Shown piece by piece: positions 1-8,299 of a stretch of 64,000 nucleotides of DNA; position 1 is the first letter of the stretch; every line of letters starts with the position of its first letter. Origin of the DNA: Bog-756 sp963725395 (lineage in GTDB: Bacteria > Actinomycetota > Acidimicrobiia > Acidimicrobiales > RAAP-2); NCBI GenBank assembly GCA_963725395.1, contig CAVRYH010000005.1, forward strand, positions 186,001 to 250,000, written 5' to 3'. The translations under genes were made by a program, and so were the position numbers. Under the pieces are notes generated by a model that saw nothing but the letters and a program-made list of their open reading frames with translations, ran no database searches and was not told the DNA's origin.

Positions 1-534
1 GCCGGGGAAATCCTCCTCGGACCGGAAATAGGTCCGAGCGTCGTCGTAGCGGTGGTGGAAGGCGGGCCGCTCCGCCGGAAGGGCCGGCGTCCCAATCCAG
101 CTGGGGTCCGGTGTGGTGCGCCACGGGTCGTTCTCGTGGCCCCGCTCGTAGGTCCAGGCGGTGAAGTCGGTGTGGTAGTTCTCGCCGCCCGTCTCGAACA
201 GGTGGGGATGGTCCGACACCAAGACGGTGGTGACCCCTTGGCTCCGGAGCGCCCGGGTGATGGCGTCCTCCCAGACCTCGATCGACCCCCAGGGCCGCCA
301 CGGAAAGTCGAGCGCACCGACCAGGATGTCGTGCCGGGCGGGCATGCACGGGAGCGAGCCGACGTGGTGGCCAGTGAAGCGCAACGCCTCCCGGGCGAAT
401 CGGGCCAGATGGGGTGAGTCGAACTCGGTGCCGCCGTAGGCCTCGAGCAGGTGGCGGTTGAGGCTGTCGAGCAGGACGACCACCAGGTTCGCCGGCCGGT
501 GCCCGGCCCGGTCGTCACGGACGTTCTCGTGCAC
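1..534 (-). CDS. Sulfatase, N-terminal part (runs off the left edge)
   Basis: About 178 residues are readable before the window ends. The first strand ends in LLDSLN (residues 21-26), giving the metal-binding Asp of the alkaline-phosphatase/sulfatase fold. CMPAR at residues 63-67 is the C-x-P-x-R motif whose Cys becomes formylglycine. The GTG at 534 lies 4 bases after the ATPase stop, behind a purine run, so it is probably the last gene of the sulfur operon. It should hydrolyse a sulfate ester to release inorganic sulfate. It lacks an obvious signal peptide, so a cytoplasmic site after uptake is likely (inference). The substrate cannot be told, and the C-terminal half is missing. Confidence 0.85.
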   Translation of the reverse strand, partial: MHENVRDDRAGHRPANLVVVLLDSLNRHLLEAYGGTEFDSPHLARFAREALRFTGHHVGSLPCMPARHDILVGALDFPWRPWGSIEVWEDAITRALRSQGVTTVLVSDHPHLFETGGENYHTDFTAWTYERGHENDPWRTTPDPSWIGTPALPAERPAFHHRYDDARTYFRSEEDFPG

Positions 535-538
535 CCCC

Positions 539-1300
539 TTACTGTGGCAGGCCGGCGTCGGTGGCGTGGGTCTCGACCGCCCGGCTCGGATCCAGGACGC
601 CGAGCTCGGCCATGAACCGGTTGCGGAGCTCGTCGAAGGCGGGCCCTCCCACGCGCCTCGGACGCGGGAGGTCGATCGCCAGATCGAGGGAGATCGACCC
701 CTGCTTGAGCACGAGCACCCGATCGGCCAGCAGCACGGCCTCTTCGACGTCGTGGGTGACGAGCAGCACGCCGGGGTGGTGCTTGGCGCACAACTCGGCC
801 ACCAGGGCCTGCATCCTGAGCCGGGTCAGGGCGTCGAGGGCGGCGAACGGCTCGTCCAGCAGGAGGAGCCGGGGCTGGCGGACCAGGGCCCGGGCCAGCG
901 CCACCCGCTGGGCCTCACCGCCCGAGAGCGTGCCGGGCCACGCATCGGCGTGGGCCGCCAAGCCCACCTCACTGAGGGCGGCCTCGGCGGCCTGACGGGT
1001 CCGCTCCGCACGGGGCTGGCCGATGACCACGTTCCGCCACACCTTCATGGACGCCACCAGTCGGGGCTCCTGGAAGACCGTGGTCCGGGCCGCGGGGACC
1101 TGCACATCGCCCTCGGTGGTGCCCTCGAGCCCGAGCAGCACCCGGAGCAAGGTGGTCTTGCCGCTGCCGGAGGCGCCCAGCAGCGCGATGAACTGTCCGT
1201 GCTCGATGGTCAGGTCGAGGCCGGACAGCACCTGGCGGTCCCCGAACGACTTGGTCACGCCCCCGACGACGACCGCGGGGGCATCGGCCGTCGTGGTCAT
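539..1300 (-). CDS. ABC transporter ATPase, sulfonate/taurine/sulfate-ester type (SsuB/TauB-like)
   Basis: A 253-residue nucleotide-binding subunit. Walker A GASGSGKT is at residues 42-49, the signature LSGGEAQ at 125-131 and Walker B LLLLDEP at 145-151, followed by a TH-D switch histidine. Length and motif spacing fit the SsuB/TauB/nitrate family. Its ATG overlaps the permease stop by 4 bases (ATGA), so the two are translationally coupled. It would energise import of an organosulfur compound with the permease and lipoprotein encoded upstream. The exact substrate is inferred only from the dioxygenase and sulfatase in the same operon. Confidence 0.93.
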   Translation of the reverse strand: MTTTADAPAVVVGGVTKSFGDRQVLSGLDLTIEHGQFIALLGASGSGKTTLLRVLLGLEGTTEGDVQVPAARTTVFQEPRLVASMKVWRNVVIGQPRAERTRQAAEAALSEVGLAAHADAWPGTLSGGEAQRVALARALVRQPRLLLLDEPFAALDALTRLRMQALVAELCAKHHPGVLLVTHDVEEAVLLADRVLVLKQGSISLDLAIDLPRPRRVGGPAFDELRNRFMAELGVLDPSRAVETHATDAGLPQ

Positions 1301-2172
1301 CGGACGGCCAACTGGCGGCGCCAGGGCATCAGGATCCGCTCGAGGGCCCGGACCAACAGGTCGGCAGTGATCCCCAACAGCGCGTAGAGGATGATGCAGA
1401 CCACCAGCTCGGCGATGTCGTTGAAGCTCGATGCCTGGACGACCAGGTAGCCGATGCCCTTGCTGGCGTTGAGGGTCTCGGCGAAGACCAGGGCGATGAT
1501 GGCGACCCCGGTGGAGAACCGGAGGCCAGTGAGGATCGACGGCATGGCCAGCGGGATCACCACCTGTCGCACGAGTTGACGGCCGCGGAGGCCGAAGGAC
1601 TGGGCCGCCTCTACCACCTTGCGGTCGACATTGCGTACCCCGTTGGACGCGTTGAGGTACATGGGGAAGAGCGTGGCCAGCGCGATGAGGAGGTCCTTTG
1701 AGATCTCACCGATGCCCACCCACACGATGAACAGGAAGATGACCGCAGGGAAGGGGATGGTGCGGAACATCTGCATCGAGGAGTCGATCAGCTCCTCGCC
1801 CAGCCTCCATAGGCCGACGACGATCCCGAGCAGCAGCCCGATGGTGGCTCCGATGGCCAACCCGATGACCACCCGCATGATCGAGGTCCCGAGGTTCCCC
1901 ACCAGGTCATCCTGCGTGCACAAATGCACGAAGGTGTGCCATGTGGTCACCGGTGTCGGCAGCTTGGTGGCGGCGACGGCCCCGCTGGCGGTGAGAACCC
2001 ACCACAGTGCGATCACGGCGACGGGCACCGAGACCCGGATCGCCACGCTGACCCGCCTGCTCCGCTGGTGGGCCTCTTTGACCACCGGTCGGACCAGTCC
2101 GGGAACCGTCCCAGTCTCCTCGGCCGCGGCGGACAGGGGCACCGCCTGGCTGCGGTCGGCGAGGTCGGTCAC
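1297..2172 (-). CDS. ABC transporter permease, SsuC/TauC-like
   Basis: A 291-residue membrane protein with a hydrophilic N-terminal segment of about 45 residues, then about six transmembrane helices. The C-terminal half holds an EAA-type loop (around VVEAAQSFGLRGRQL) that docks onto the ATPase, as in the BPD_transp_1 family. GTG start at 2172, about 25 bases after the lipoprotein gene; the end overlaps the ATPase start by 4 bases. It forms the translocation channel of the organosulfur importer. The family also contains nitrate and thiamine-precursor permeases, so the assignment rests on the operon. Confidence 0.92.
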   Translation of the reverse strand: MTDLADRSQAVPLSAAAEETGTVPGLVRPVVKEAHQRSRRVSVAIRVSVPVAVIALWWVLTASGAVAATKLPTPVTTWHTFVHLCTQDDLVGNLGTSIMRVVIGLAIGATIGLLLGIVVGLWRLGEELIDSSMQMFRTIPFPAVIFLFIVWVGIGEISKDLLIALATLFPMYLNASNGVRNVDRKVVEAAQSFGLRGRQLVRQVVIPLAMPSILTGLRFSTGVAIIALVFAETLNASKGIGYLVVQASSFNDIAELVVCIILYALLGITADLLVRALERILMPWRRQLAVR

Positions 2173-2197
2173 GGCCGGTCGTGGTCCAGGGGTCGGA

Positions 2198-3280
2198 TCA
2201 CGATGTCAGCCCCGCCTCCGCCGCGACCTTCTTGTTGTAGGGGAGGTCGAAGATGGCGGCCACATCGATCTTGTTGGGGATGAGCCCCAGCTGCTGGAAG
2301 GTGTCGGCCTCCTTCTGCTGGTAGCTGATGATGGCCGGTGAGATCGGCGTGCCGACGGCCTGGACGGACTTCACCGCCGCCTCGGCCACCGACAACGGGA
2401 CGCCGTACGTCTTCACGTAGGTCTCGGCGGCCAGCTGTGGGTTCTTCCTCAGGATCGCCTCGGCCTTGTAGAACCGGTTGATGAAGTCGGCGATGGCCGC
2501 GGCCTTCTGGGGATTGTCGAGGGCGGCCTGGCTGGCCGTCAGATAGCCGAGGCTCTCGGCATAGCCCGCGCCACTGACCAGCTCGGTGGCGGTGCCCGCC
2601 TCAAGATCGAGCGCGATCAGGGGTTGTGACAGGACGGCCGCGTCCACCTTGCCGTTGGCCACGGCCGACGAGGCGTTGGTCACGGTCAGGTTGTCGATGG
2701 TCACGCCGCTGTAGGGGATGCCCGCCGACTTGAGGATCTGGATGAGCACGTACTGCTCGACCGTCCCCTCCTGCACGGCGATGGTCTTGCCGCGGAGCTC
2801 GGACACCTTGGTGATGGGCGAGCCCTTGGGGACGATGACGCCGAAGGGCGACTGGCTCGGATCGGCGCCTATCGTGGCCGCCACCACCTTGACCGGGTCC
2901 TCGGCCGCCTGGGCGAAGACCGTCGGCGTCTCGGCCATGTCCCCGAGATCGACCGAACCGCCCGTCTCGGCCTCGATGATCGGGGGGCCGCCGACGAATT
3001 CGCTGTAACTGACCTTGTAGGGGGCTCCGTCGAGCGCGCCGGTGGCGTCGAACGCGGTCTCGTACTCCTTGAACTGGTCGGCGAAGTTGATGGTCACACC
3101 CGTGAGGTCGACCGGTGTGGCGGCGGCGGTCGACGCGGTGACTGCGGCGGTCGCCGAGGTGGAGCTGGCCGAACTGGAGCCACAGGCGGTCACGAGGGCC
3201 GCGGCGGCCACAGCCCCGACGAGGGCTGCGGCCCGCCGCAGGCGCGGGCGGTCGGTGGAAACGGTCCATGGGTGGTGCAT
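2198..3280 (-). CDS. ABC transporter substrate-binding lipoprotein, SsuA/TauA-like
   Basis: A 360-residue secreted lipoprotein. The signal peptide ends in the lipobox VTAC (Cys near residue 33), followed by a Ser/Thr/Ala-rich spacer and a periplasmic-binding type II fold of the NMT1/SsuA family, with the typical stretch GVIVPKGSPI followed by ELRGKTIAVQEG. The ATG at 3280 follows a purine-rich AAAGGATG site. It would capture an aliphatic sulfonate or sulfate ester outside the membrane and pass it to the permease. About 65 bases separate it from the dioxygenase gene, consistent with one transcript. Confidence 0.9.
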   Translation of the reverse strand: MHHPWTVSTDRPRLRRAAALVGAVAAAALVTACGSSSASSTSATAAVTASTAAATPVDLTGVTINFADQFKEYETAFDATGALDGAPYKVSYSEFVGGPPIIEAETGGSVDLGDMAETPTVFAQAAEDPVKVVAATIGADPSQSPFGVIVPKGSPITKVSELRGKTIAVQEGTVEQYVLIQILKSAGIPYSGVTIDNLTVTNASSAVANGKVDAAVLSQPLIALDLEAGTATELVSGAGYAESLGYLTASQAALDNPQKAAAIADFINRFYKAEAILRKNPQLAAETYVKTYGVPLSVAEAAVKSVQAVGTPISPAIISYQQKEADTFQQLGLIPNKIDVAAIFDLPYNKKVAAEAGLTS

Positions 3281-3344
3281 CTACATCCTTTGTCGATGGT
3301 CTGGAGTACGGCGGCGATGGGCCGGCGGGACGCGGTGCCCGGAG

Positions 3345-4232
3345 TCAACAGGGCTGGTCGCCCTTGATGGTCACGCGCTGGATCACCCGGTGGGCGGTCC
3401 CGTAGTCACTGATGGCGTAGTGCATGGTGGTCCGGTTGTCCCAGAACCCCAGGTCCCCCTCGTCCCACTGATAGCGGACCACGTACTCGGGGGTCGCCAT
3501 GTGGGCGTAGAGGAACCGGAGGAGGGTGTCACTCTCCTTGCTGGTCAATCCCTTGATGTTGAGCGTGAAGCCCGGATTGACGAAGAGGCTGCGACGGCCC
3601 GTCTCGGGGTGGGTCCGGACGACCGGATGCTCGACGGGGATCAGCTCGGTGAACTTCTCGCCATCCCACTCGCCCTCTCCGAGGTAGTCGAGGATCTTGC
3701 CGAACCTCCGACTCCCGTCGTGCACGGCGGTCAGCCCGTCGACCAGATCCTTGAACGGCTGGGACAGGCCCTCGTAGGCGGCTTGGGTGTCCGCCCACAG
3801 TGTGTCTCCACCGGCCTCGGGGATGACGATGGCGTTGAGGATCGAGCCGAGGGGCGGCGTCTTCACGAAGGTGACATCGGTGTGCCACTTGTCACGGTCC
3901 CCGTATTCGCCGTCCTCGCCCTTGTCGGCGGCGAGGAGTTCGCGGATCTTGGAATAGTCGATCTCGAAGACCTCTTTGTGCTCGCCGACCCCGGGGACCA
4001 CCGGGTGGGCGTTGGTGAGCTCACCGAAGTAGGTGGCGAACTGCTTGTGCTCATCGGGGCTGAGGTGCTGGCCCGGAAAGAAGATGACCTTGTAGTCGAG
4101 CAGCGCCTGGCGGATGGCCGCCACCGTCTCCACATCGAGGTCCTGGTGCAGGTCGAGCTGGTTGATCTTGGCGCCGATGGTGCCCGAGAGGGGTGCGATG
4201 TCGAGAGTCACGGGCGTCGCTGTCGTGGTCAT
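3345..4232 (-). CDS. Fe(II)/2-oxoglutarate dioxygenase, TauD / alkylsulfatase AtsK family
   Basis: A 295-residue dioxygenase. The facial triad is visible: H117 and D119 in KWHTDVTF and H271 in RTTMHY; an Arg about 11 residues later (R282) should bind 2-oxoglutarate. The family splits taurine, sulfonates or alkyl sulfates to an aldehyde and sulfite or sulfate, with succinate and CO2. The sulfatase and SsuABC-like importer downstream favour an alkyl-sulfate (AtsK-like) role, but substrate is inference. The start at 4232 is chosen over an in-frame ATG six codons upstream because GCGAGG sits 6-11 bases before it. First gene of the operon. Confidence 0.92.
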   Translation of the reverse strand: MTTTATPVTLDIAPLSGTIGAKINQLDLHQDLDVETVAAIRQALLDYKVIFFPGQHLSPDEHKQFATYFGELTNAHPVVPGVGEHKEVFEIDYSKIRELLAADKGEDGEYGDRDKWHTDVTFVKTPPLGSILNAIVIPEAGGDTLWADTQAAYEGLSQPFKDLVDGLTAVHDGSRRFGKILDYLGEGEWDGEKFTELIPVEHPVVRTHPETGRRSLFVNPGFTLNIKGLTSKESDTLLRFLYAHMATPEYVVRYQWDEGDLGFWDNRTTMHYAISDYGTAHRVIQRVTIKGDQPC

Positions 4233-4274
4233 GGGTACCTCGCCGATCAAGGGCCGGGTGGGACTGGAGGGTCA

Positions 4275-4303
4275 ATGCTGATCAATCCGGTCGGATTTGT
4301 CAA
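4275..4303 (-). promoter_or_regulatory. Candidate sigma-70 promoter with operator-like inverted repeat for the sulfur operon
   Basis: Read on the minus strand, a perfect TTGACA (-35, 4298-4303) is followed after 17 bases by CAGCAT (-10, 4275-4280). The spacer holds a perfect inverted repeat, AATCCG-AC-CGGATT (4284-4297), placed where a repressor would block polymerase. It lies about 45 bases upstream of the dioxygenase start. The -10 box is weak (3 of 6), so this is a candidate only. Confidence 0.45.
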
Positions 4304-4385
4304 GTCAGGGCCCGGCATCGGGCCGGTCGGCTGGCCGCTCGGGCGCCCTCGTCCCGGGGTACGGACGGTGTCCGGGTGGAGGCGG

Positions 4386-5582
4386 TCAGGGACGGGCGTC
4401 TGGGACGGGCGCCAGTGCCGGCTCGGCCCTCGGCCCGGCATCGGACTGGGCACCCGCCCCGTTGACGGTCACGCTGCGCTCCTGGGCTGCGTCGCCACCG
4501 TCGCTGCCGTCGCTGTTTCGGGCCGGTTCGGCGCGTCCGCGCTGCAGGGCCCGCCGTGCCCGTCGTGCCTCCCAACGGTCGAGCATCCTCGAGCCGATGA
4601 AGAAGGTTGCGGCGGCATAGATCCATCCGACGAACACGTCGATCACGAAGTGCTCGGCCCCGTAGACGACCGAGAAGGCCATGGCCAGCACGTAGGCCAC
4701 GAGCACCACCCGCAGGCGGACCCTGGCGTCCTTCCAGAAGAACAGACAGATCAGCATGGGGTAGGCGGCGTGCAGGGACGGCATGGCGGCGATGTTGTTG
4801 TCGAACCGGTTGCCCCCGGTGAACAGGGCGGCGGCGAGATGGAGGCCGACGTGGTTCCACACGATCGGGATGATCCGCGTCGTCGGAGCGAGATGGTCGG
4901 TCTGGCTGGCCATCCAGGGCGGCATGGCCGGGTACAGGACGTAGGTGATGTAGCCGAGCATGGTGAGCCCGACGAAGAGCGGGACGAACCGGCGGAACTT
5001 GGCGTAGTTCCTCTTCCAGAGCACGCCGGCGATGACGAACGAGGTGAAGAAGTGCGAGTTGTAGGTCGCCCACGCCGCGTAATCCCACACGTGGAGCTGA
5101 TTCGGGTCGTACAGCCACTTCTGGAGCTGGACGGTGGGGGTGACCCCTCCGAACATGTGCGTGTCGAACCACGCCTGGGGGCGGACGAACGGTCCCCACA
5201 GGGGATCGCTCGCGTAGCCGCGCAGGAGGTCGTAGAGGACGAGGACCATATAGAGCGGCAGCCAGTCCTTGATGATGCCGCGGCGCCAGCGCCCGGTGTC
5301 TCCCAGGCAGGACACGAAGAGGAAGGCGGTGATCCACAGGATGATGACGTCGGAGGAGTAGGGGATACCCCCGAAGTAGAGGTAGACGGCCGAGGCGACG
5401 ATGAGGACGACCCAACCGACGCGCTTGCGGGGGTTCTTGCCCCCCAGTCTCGCCCGCATCCCGCGCCGGGATGGGTAGCCCGAATCCGACCCATCGGCTC
5501 CACGGTCCGTCACCGCCGGCACTGGCCCGACGTCCGACCCCTCGCCCTCTGACTTCGGAACCGCCGGGGTCTCGATGCTCAC
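4386..5582 (-). CDS. PAP2-superfamily membrane phosphatase/transferase (Aur1/inositol-phosphorylceramide-synthase-like)
   Basis: A 398-residue multi-pass membrane protein. The conserved core is near the C-terminus: MPSLHAAYP (phosphatase motif 2) and YGAEHFVIDVFVGW (motif 3, with His and Asp), each inside membrane helices. This form belongs to the PAP2_3 group, which includes fungal Aur1 and actinobacterial phosphoinositol transferases. It probably moves or removes a phosphate head group on a polyprenyl or glycerolipid. The N-terminal ~45 residues and C-terminal ~70 residues are polar and low in complexity. GTG start at 5582 with GAGGAC upstream. It stands alone, with the sulfur operon starting downstream. 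Confidence 0.85.
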   Translation of the reverse strand: MSIETPAVPKSEGEGSDVGPVPAVTDRGADGSDSGYPSRRGMRARLGGKNPRKRVGWVVLIVASAVYLYFGGIPYSSDVIILWITAFLFVSCLGDTGRWRRGIIKDWLPLYMVLVLYDLLRGYASDPLWGPFVRPQAWFDTHMFGGVTPTVQLQKWLYDPNQLHVWDYAAWATYNSHFFTSFVIAGVLWKRNYAKFRRFVPLFVGLTMLGYITYVLYPAMPPWMASQTDHLAPTTRIIPIVWNHVGLHLAAALFTGGNRFDNNIAAMPSLHAAYPMLICLFFWKDARVRLRVVLVAYVLAMAFSVVYGAEHFVIDVFVGWIYAAATFFIGSRMLDRWEARRARRALQRGRAEPARNSDGSDGGDAAQERSVTVNGAGAQSDAGPRAEPALAPVPDARP

Positions 5583-5786
5583 CGGGTCCTCACCATTTGG
5601 AAACTTGACAAAAAGGATGGGTTAAGTCAGATTTTGAGACAGCCGAAACGTTCAAGCGAATGTAGCCGGTCATCGTACGGTCGAAGTTGTCACATGTACG
5701 TCACGATCGCAAAAAGATTGGCACAAAAAATCATTGGAATTCGCTTAGAGGAATGTTGGAACCGTGGAAGGCCGAGGAGGACGACC
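5583..5786. other. AT-rich intergenic region with a candidate plus-strand promoter
   Basis: This gap between divergent genes is clearly richer in A and T than its surroundings. A perfect TTGACA lies at 5605-5610 with CAGATT 17 bases later (5628-5633) on the plus strand, which could drive the NTF2-like gene with a leader of about 150 bases. Several A-runs (around 5711-5728) may bend the DNA. No gene or stable hairpin was recognised. Confidence 0.4.
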
Positions 5787-6212
5787 ATGCTGGAGGCAGG
5801 GGAGACGCCGACCAACCGGGTGCACGAACTGTTCGACGCGTTTGCCTGCGGCAAGCTCGAGAAATTCCTGGCCGGGAGCTGCCCCGACATGGTGCTCACC
5901 GTGAGTGGCTCTGCGACGAGGACCACGCTCGTGGCCAAGGACGGGATCGCCAGTTGGTACCACTCGATGCAGGAGCTGGCGGGGGCGTCGTTCTCCTCCG
6001 AGGTGAGGCTGGTCCTCGCCGAGGAGCCCACCTCCATCGTCCTGCTGCGCCACACGCTGATCCGCCGGGGCGTCGAGTACCAATACGAGACGGTCAACCA
6101 CTGCACGTTCCGCGACGGTGGGCTGGCCTCCTGGTTCTCCCACCCGTTGCGGGCCTCCGACTACGCGCGCGCCTGGGGCATCCACGGACAGATGGATCGC
6201 CAGTCGGCCTGA
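5787..6212 (+). CDS. NTF2-like / SnoaL-like small protein
   Basis: A 141-residue protein with the alternating helix/strand pattern of the NTF2-like cone fold: an N-terminal helix (RVHELFDAFACGKLEKFL), a strand ending VLTVSG, and C-terminal strands around YQYETVNHCTFRDGGLASWF. The ATG at 5787 is preceded by GGAGG at 5776-5780, so the longer in-frame extension is not used. Members are isomerases, hydratases or ligand binders; catalytic residues cannot be assigned here. It is monocistronic, with the glycosyltransferase convergent on the other strand. Confidence 0.7.
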   Translation: MLEAGETPTNRVHELFDAFACGKLEKFLAGSCPDMVLTVSGSATRTTLVAKDGIASWYHSMQELAGASFSSEVRLVLAEEPTSIVLLRHTLIRRGVEYQYETVNHCTFRDGGLASWFSHPLRASDYARAWGIHGQMDRQSA

Positions 6213-6225
6213 AGGGCTGTCACCG

Positions 6226-7827
6226 TCAGCCCTGACGGGAGCTGAAGGTCGGGGACCCCCCGGGGCACAGACCAAAGGGCCGCGTCGGCCCCGGAGTGGC
6301 CGACGGGGGAGTGCGGAACCGATAGAGGAGGATGGACCCCCCGAGTTGGGCGACAGGGCAGTAGGCCCGGAGCCACGCCAGTTGGGTCCCCGTCGTCAGG
6401 TCGGTCGCCGACGCCGCTGCCCACCCGGTCACCCGCGACGGCTCAGTGCCGAGGAGCGGACGGGCCCCGGCGACCGACGTTGCGTCGAGTCCCCTCGGAC
6501 CGAAGTAGGCCACCCAGGGCCGTTTCCCGACGGACCAGTGCTGGAGGCGGTAGAAGGACTGCCCCCAGTCGACGTCCGAGTTGGTCACGACCTGGTAGGC
6601 GGGAGCGAACGGTGGGGTGGCCCAGGCCAGCGAGTCGGGGAGGGACCAGACCGTCGCCACTCCCGCCACGACCACGGCGGCCACGAGACCGAGGGCCACG
6701 AGCCTGCGTCCCGCCGCCCGACCGATCGAGGCCACCACAGGGACGATCGATGCCGCGGCCACCAACCACAGGCCGATGACCGGCAGCAGGTAGCGGAGCC
6801 CGATGTCGCGGGGCAGGCCGATGGTGAACACCACGAGGGCCAGGGCGGGCAGCCCGAGGACGAGCGCGACCCGGCGGCGTGTCCCGCGGTCGGCAGCCAG
6901 GATCCCCCACGGCCCCACGATGAGGACCACCAGGGTGGTCGGCACCGTCTTGACCAACAGGCTGCCCGGCCAGTACCACCAGCGACCGCCGGTCCAGGCC
7001 ACCCCGAGCAGGTAGCCCGGGCCCGGGACGGTGTCGTTCGCGGCCAGGTAGCGGATTCCCTCGAGGTAGGGCAGGGGGAGGACGACGGTCGGGTGGGTGA
7101 GGACGCCGGGATCGAGGGCGGCGTAGAACACCCAGACGGACGCCCACACCACCAGGGCCACGATCCCCGCTCGCGCCAGCGCAGTGCGGGGGGATCTCCG
7201 CCACTGGAGCGCGGCCACCGAGACGACGGAGATGGCGGCGAGGATGAGGCCGGTCACATCGGTGAGCACGGCGATGCTGCTCATCACCCCGATCACGACC
7301 ACCCTGGCGACCGTCGGCGCTCGGCTCCACCTCAGCATCGACCACGACCAGGCCCCGACGGCCAACGCGAACGCGACGTCCATACTGTTGAGGTGGCCGA
7401 GCCCGAGCACGAACGGGGAGAGCAGCCACAGCAACGCAGCGAACAGCCCGGCCGGCCGGCCGAACAGGTCACGGCCCAGCGCGTACAGGATGAAGGCCAA
7501 CCCGATCATCTCGAGGAGCGGGATCACACGGGACGCCATGGTCACCGACCGCAACGTGCCCGCCTCGAGCTGTGCCCTCACGAAGGTGGCGCTGTAGCTC
7601 CGCTCGTCGTTGCGGTCCCAGTGACCGTTCCGAGGCACGATCGGGTGGGTGAACAGGACGGGGAGGACGGCCACCACCTTCGGGAGCGGGGGGTGCTCGT
7701 CGTTGAAGGTGAGATCGTGATGGAGCACGGCAGCGAGCCCGGCGGCCACATAGACCGGCTCGTCGAAGGTCGGGGAGTCGGCCCACGCCTCGTGCAGCCC
7801 CATGCCGAGCACGGCGACGGCGGCCAC
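6226..7827 (-). CDS. GT39/ArnT-like polyprenyl-phosphate-dependent membrane glycosyltransferase
   Basis: At least 533 residues with about 10 or more transmembrane helices. The first extracytoplasmic loop carries DSPTFDEPVYVAAG and FNDEHPPLPK, the acidic and HPPL-K patterns of the PMT_2 family that take a sugar from a polyprenyl phosphate. The acceptor (protein, glycan or lipid) is unknown. The GTG at 7827 falls inside the first membrane helix: the same frame stays open for 57 codons upstream to TGA at 7999-8001 and encodes a proline/glycine-rich cytoplasmic-like tail plus the start of that helix, but holds no ATG, GTG or TTG. The true start may be a rare CTG upstream. Confidence 0.8.
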   Translation of the reverse strand: MAAVAVLGMGLHEAWADSPTFDEPVYVAAGLAAVLHHDLTFNDEHPPLPKVVAVLPVLFTHPIVPRNGHWDRNDERSYSATFVRAQLEAGTLRSVTMASRVIPLLEMIGLAFILYALGRDLFGRPAGLFAALLWLLSPFVLGLGHLNSMDVAFALAVGAWSWSMLRWSRAPTVARVVVIGVMSSIAVLTDVTGLILAAISVVSVAALQWRRSPRTALARAGIVALVVWASVWVFYAALDPGVLTHPTVVLPLPYLEGIRYLAANDTVPGPGYLLGVAWTGGRWWYWPGSLLVKTVPTTLVVLIVGPWGILAADRGTRRRVALVLGLPALALVVFTIGLPRDIGLRYLLPVIGLWLVAAASIVPVVASIGRAAGRRLVALGLVAAVVVAGVATVWSLPDSLAWATPPFAPAYQVVTNSDVDWGQSFYRLQHWSVGKRPWVAYFGPRGLDATSVAGARPLLGTEPSRVTGWAAASATDLTTGTQLAWLRAYCPVAQLGGSILLYRFRTPPSATPGPTRPFGLCPGGSPTFSSRQG

Positions 7828-8001
7828 CAGCAGGATCAGTATCGCGGCTCTTCCGCCGCCAGGACGGACCGGTCGGCGGGTCCCTACCGGCTCGGCGTCG
7901 GTCCGTCGGCCAGGGTGGGAACCGCCTGTGAACGCGGGCGGTCGGGCGGAACCGGCGGAGTCGGGGGGCGTGACAACGGGACGGAGCTTACCCAGGCGTC
8001 A

Positions 8002-8299
8002 CTGCCGGTCCGGGGCATCGCCGTGGTGCGGCCAGGACGGGTGGCCGCCCCGGCCCATCCCGGCCGTGAGCCAGCGCGTTGGGCCGCGCCCCGGTGGGAG
8101 CCCTGTTACGCGTAGACTGGCCCGGTCACCCTCGGTCCGATCGGGTCACGTGAACAACGTGTCACCTTCCTCTCGGTTGACGGGTACGGGCGATGCTGCC
8201 GGGCAGCGAGCCGGTGTCCAGACCACGTCCCCCGAGAGCCGCGCTTGCTGCAGCCGCTCGGATCCCTAGCCGTCCGGCACCGACCGGGAGACATAGAGC
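8002..8299. other. Intergenic region between divergent glycosyltransferase and desaturase
   Basis: About 300 bases without a credible gene. An imperfect inverted repeat, GGTCACGTG-AACAA-CGTGTCACC, lies at 8144-8166 and could be a regulator site. No clear sigma-70 promoter was found. The start of the glycosyltransferase frame may extend into 7828-7998. Confidence 0.35.

Noticed and set aside
3042..5552. A long plus-strand frame opposite the dioxygenase and PAP2 genes
   Set aside because: Pure antisense open frame with no domain; the minus-strand genes have catalytic motifs.
6118..8115. A 665-codon plus-strand open frame opposite the glycosyltransferase
   Set aside because: It is rich in His, Arg, Gly and Gln, with no domain, and is antisense to a clear membrane protein.
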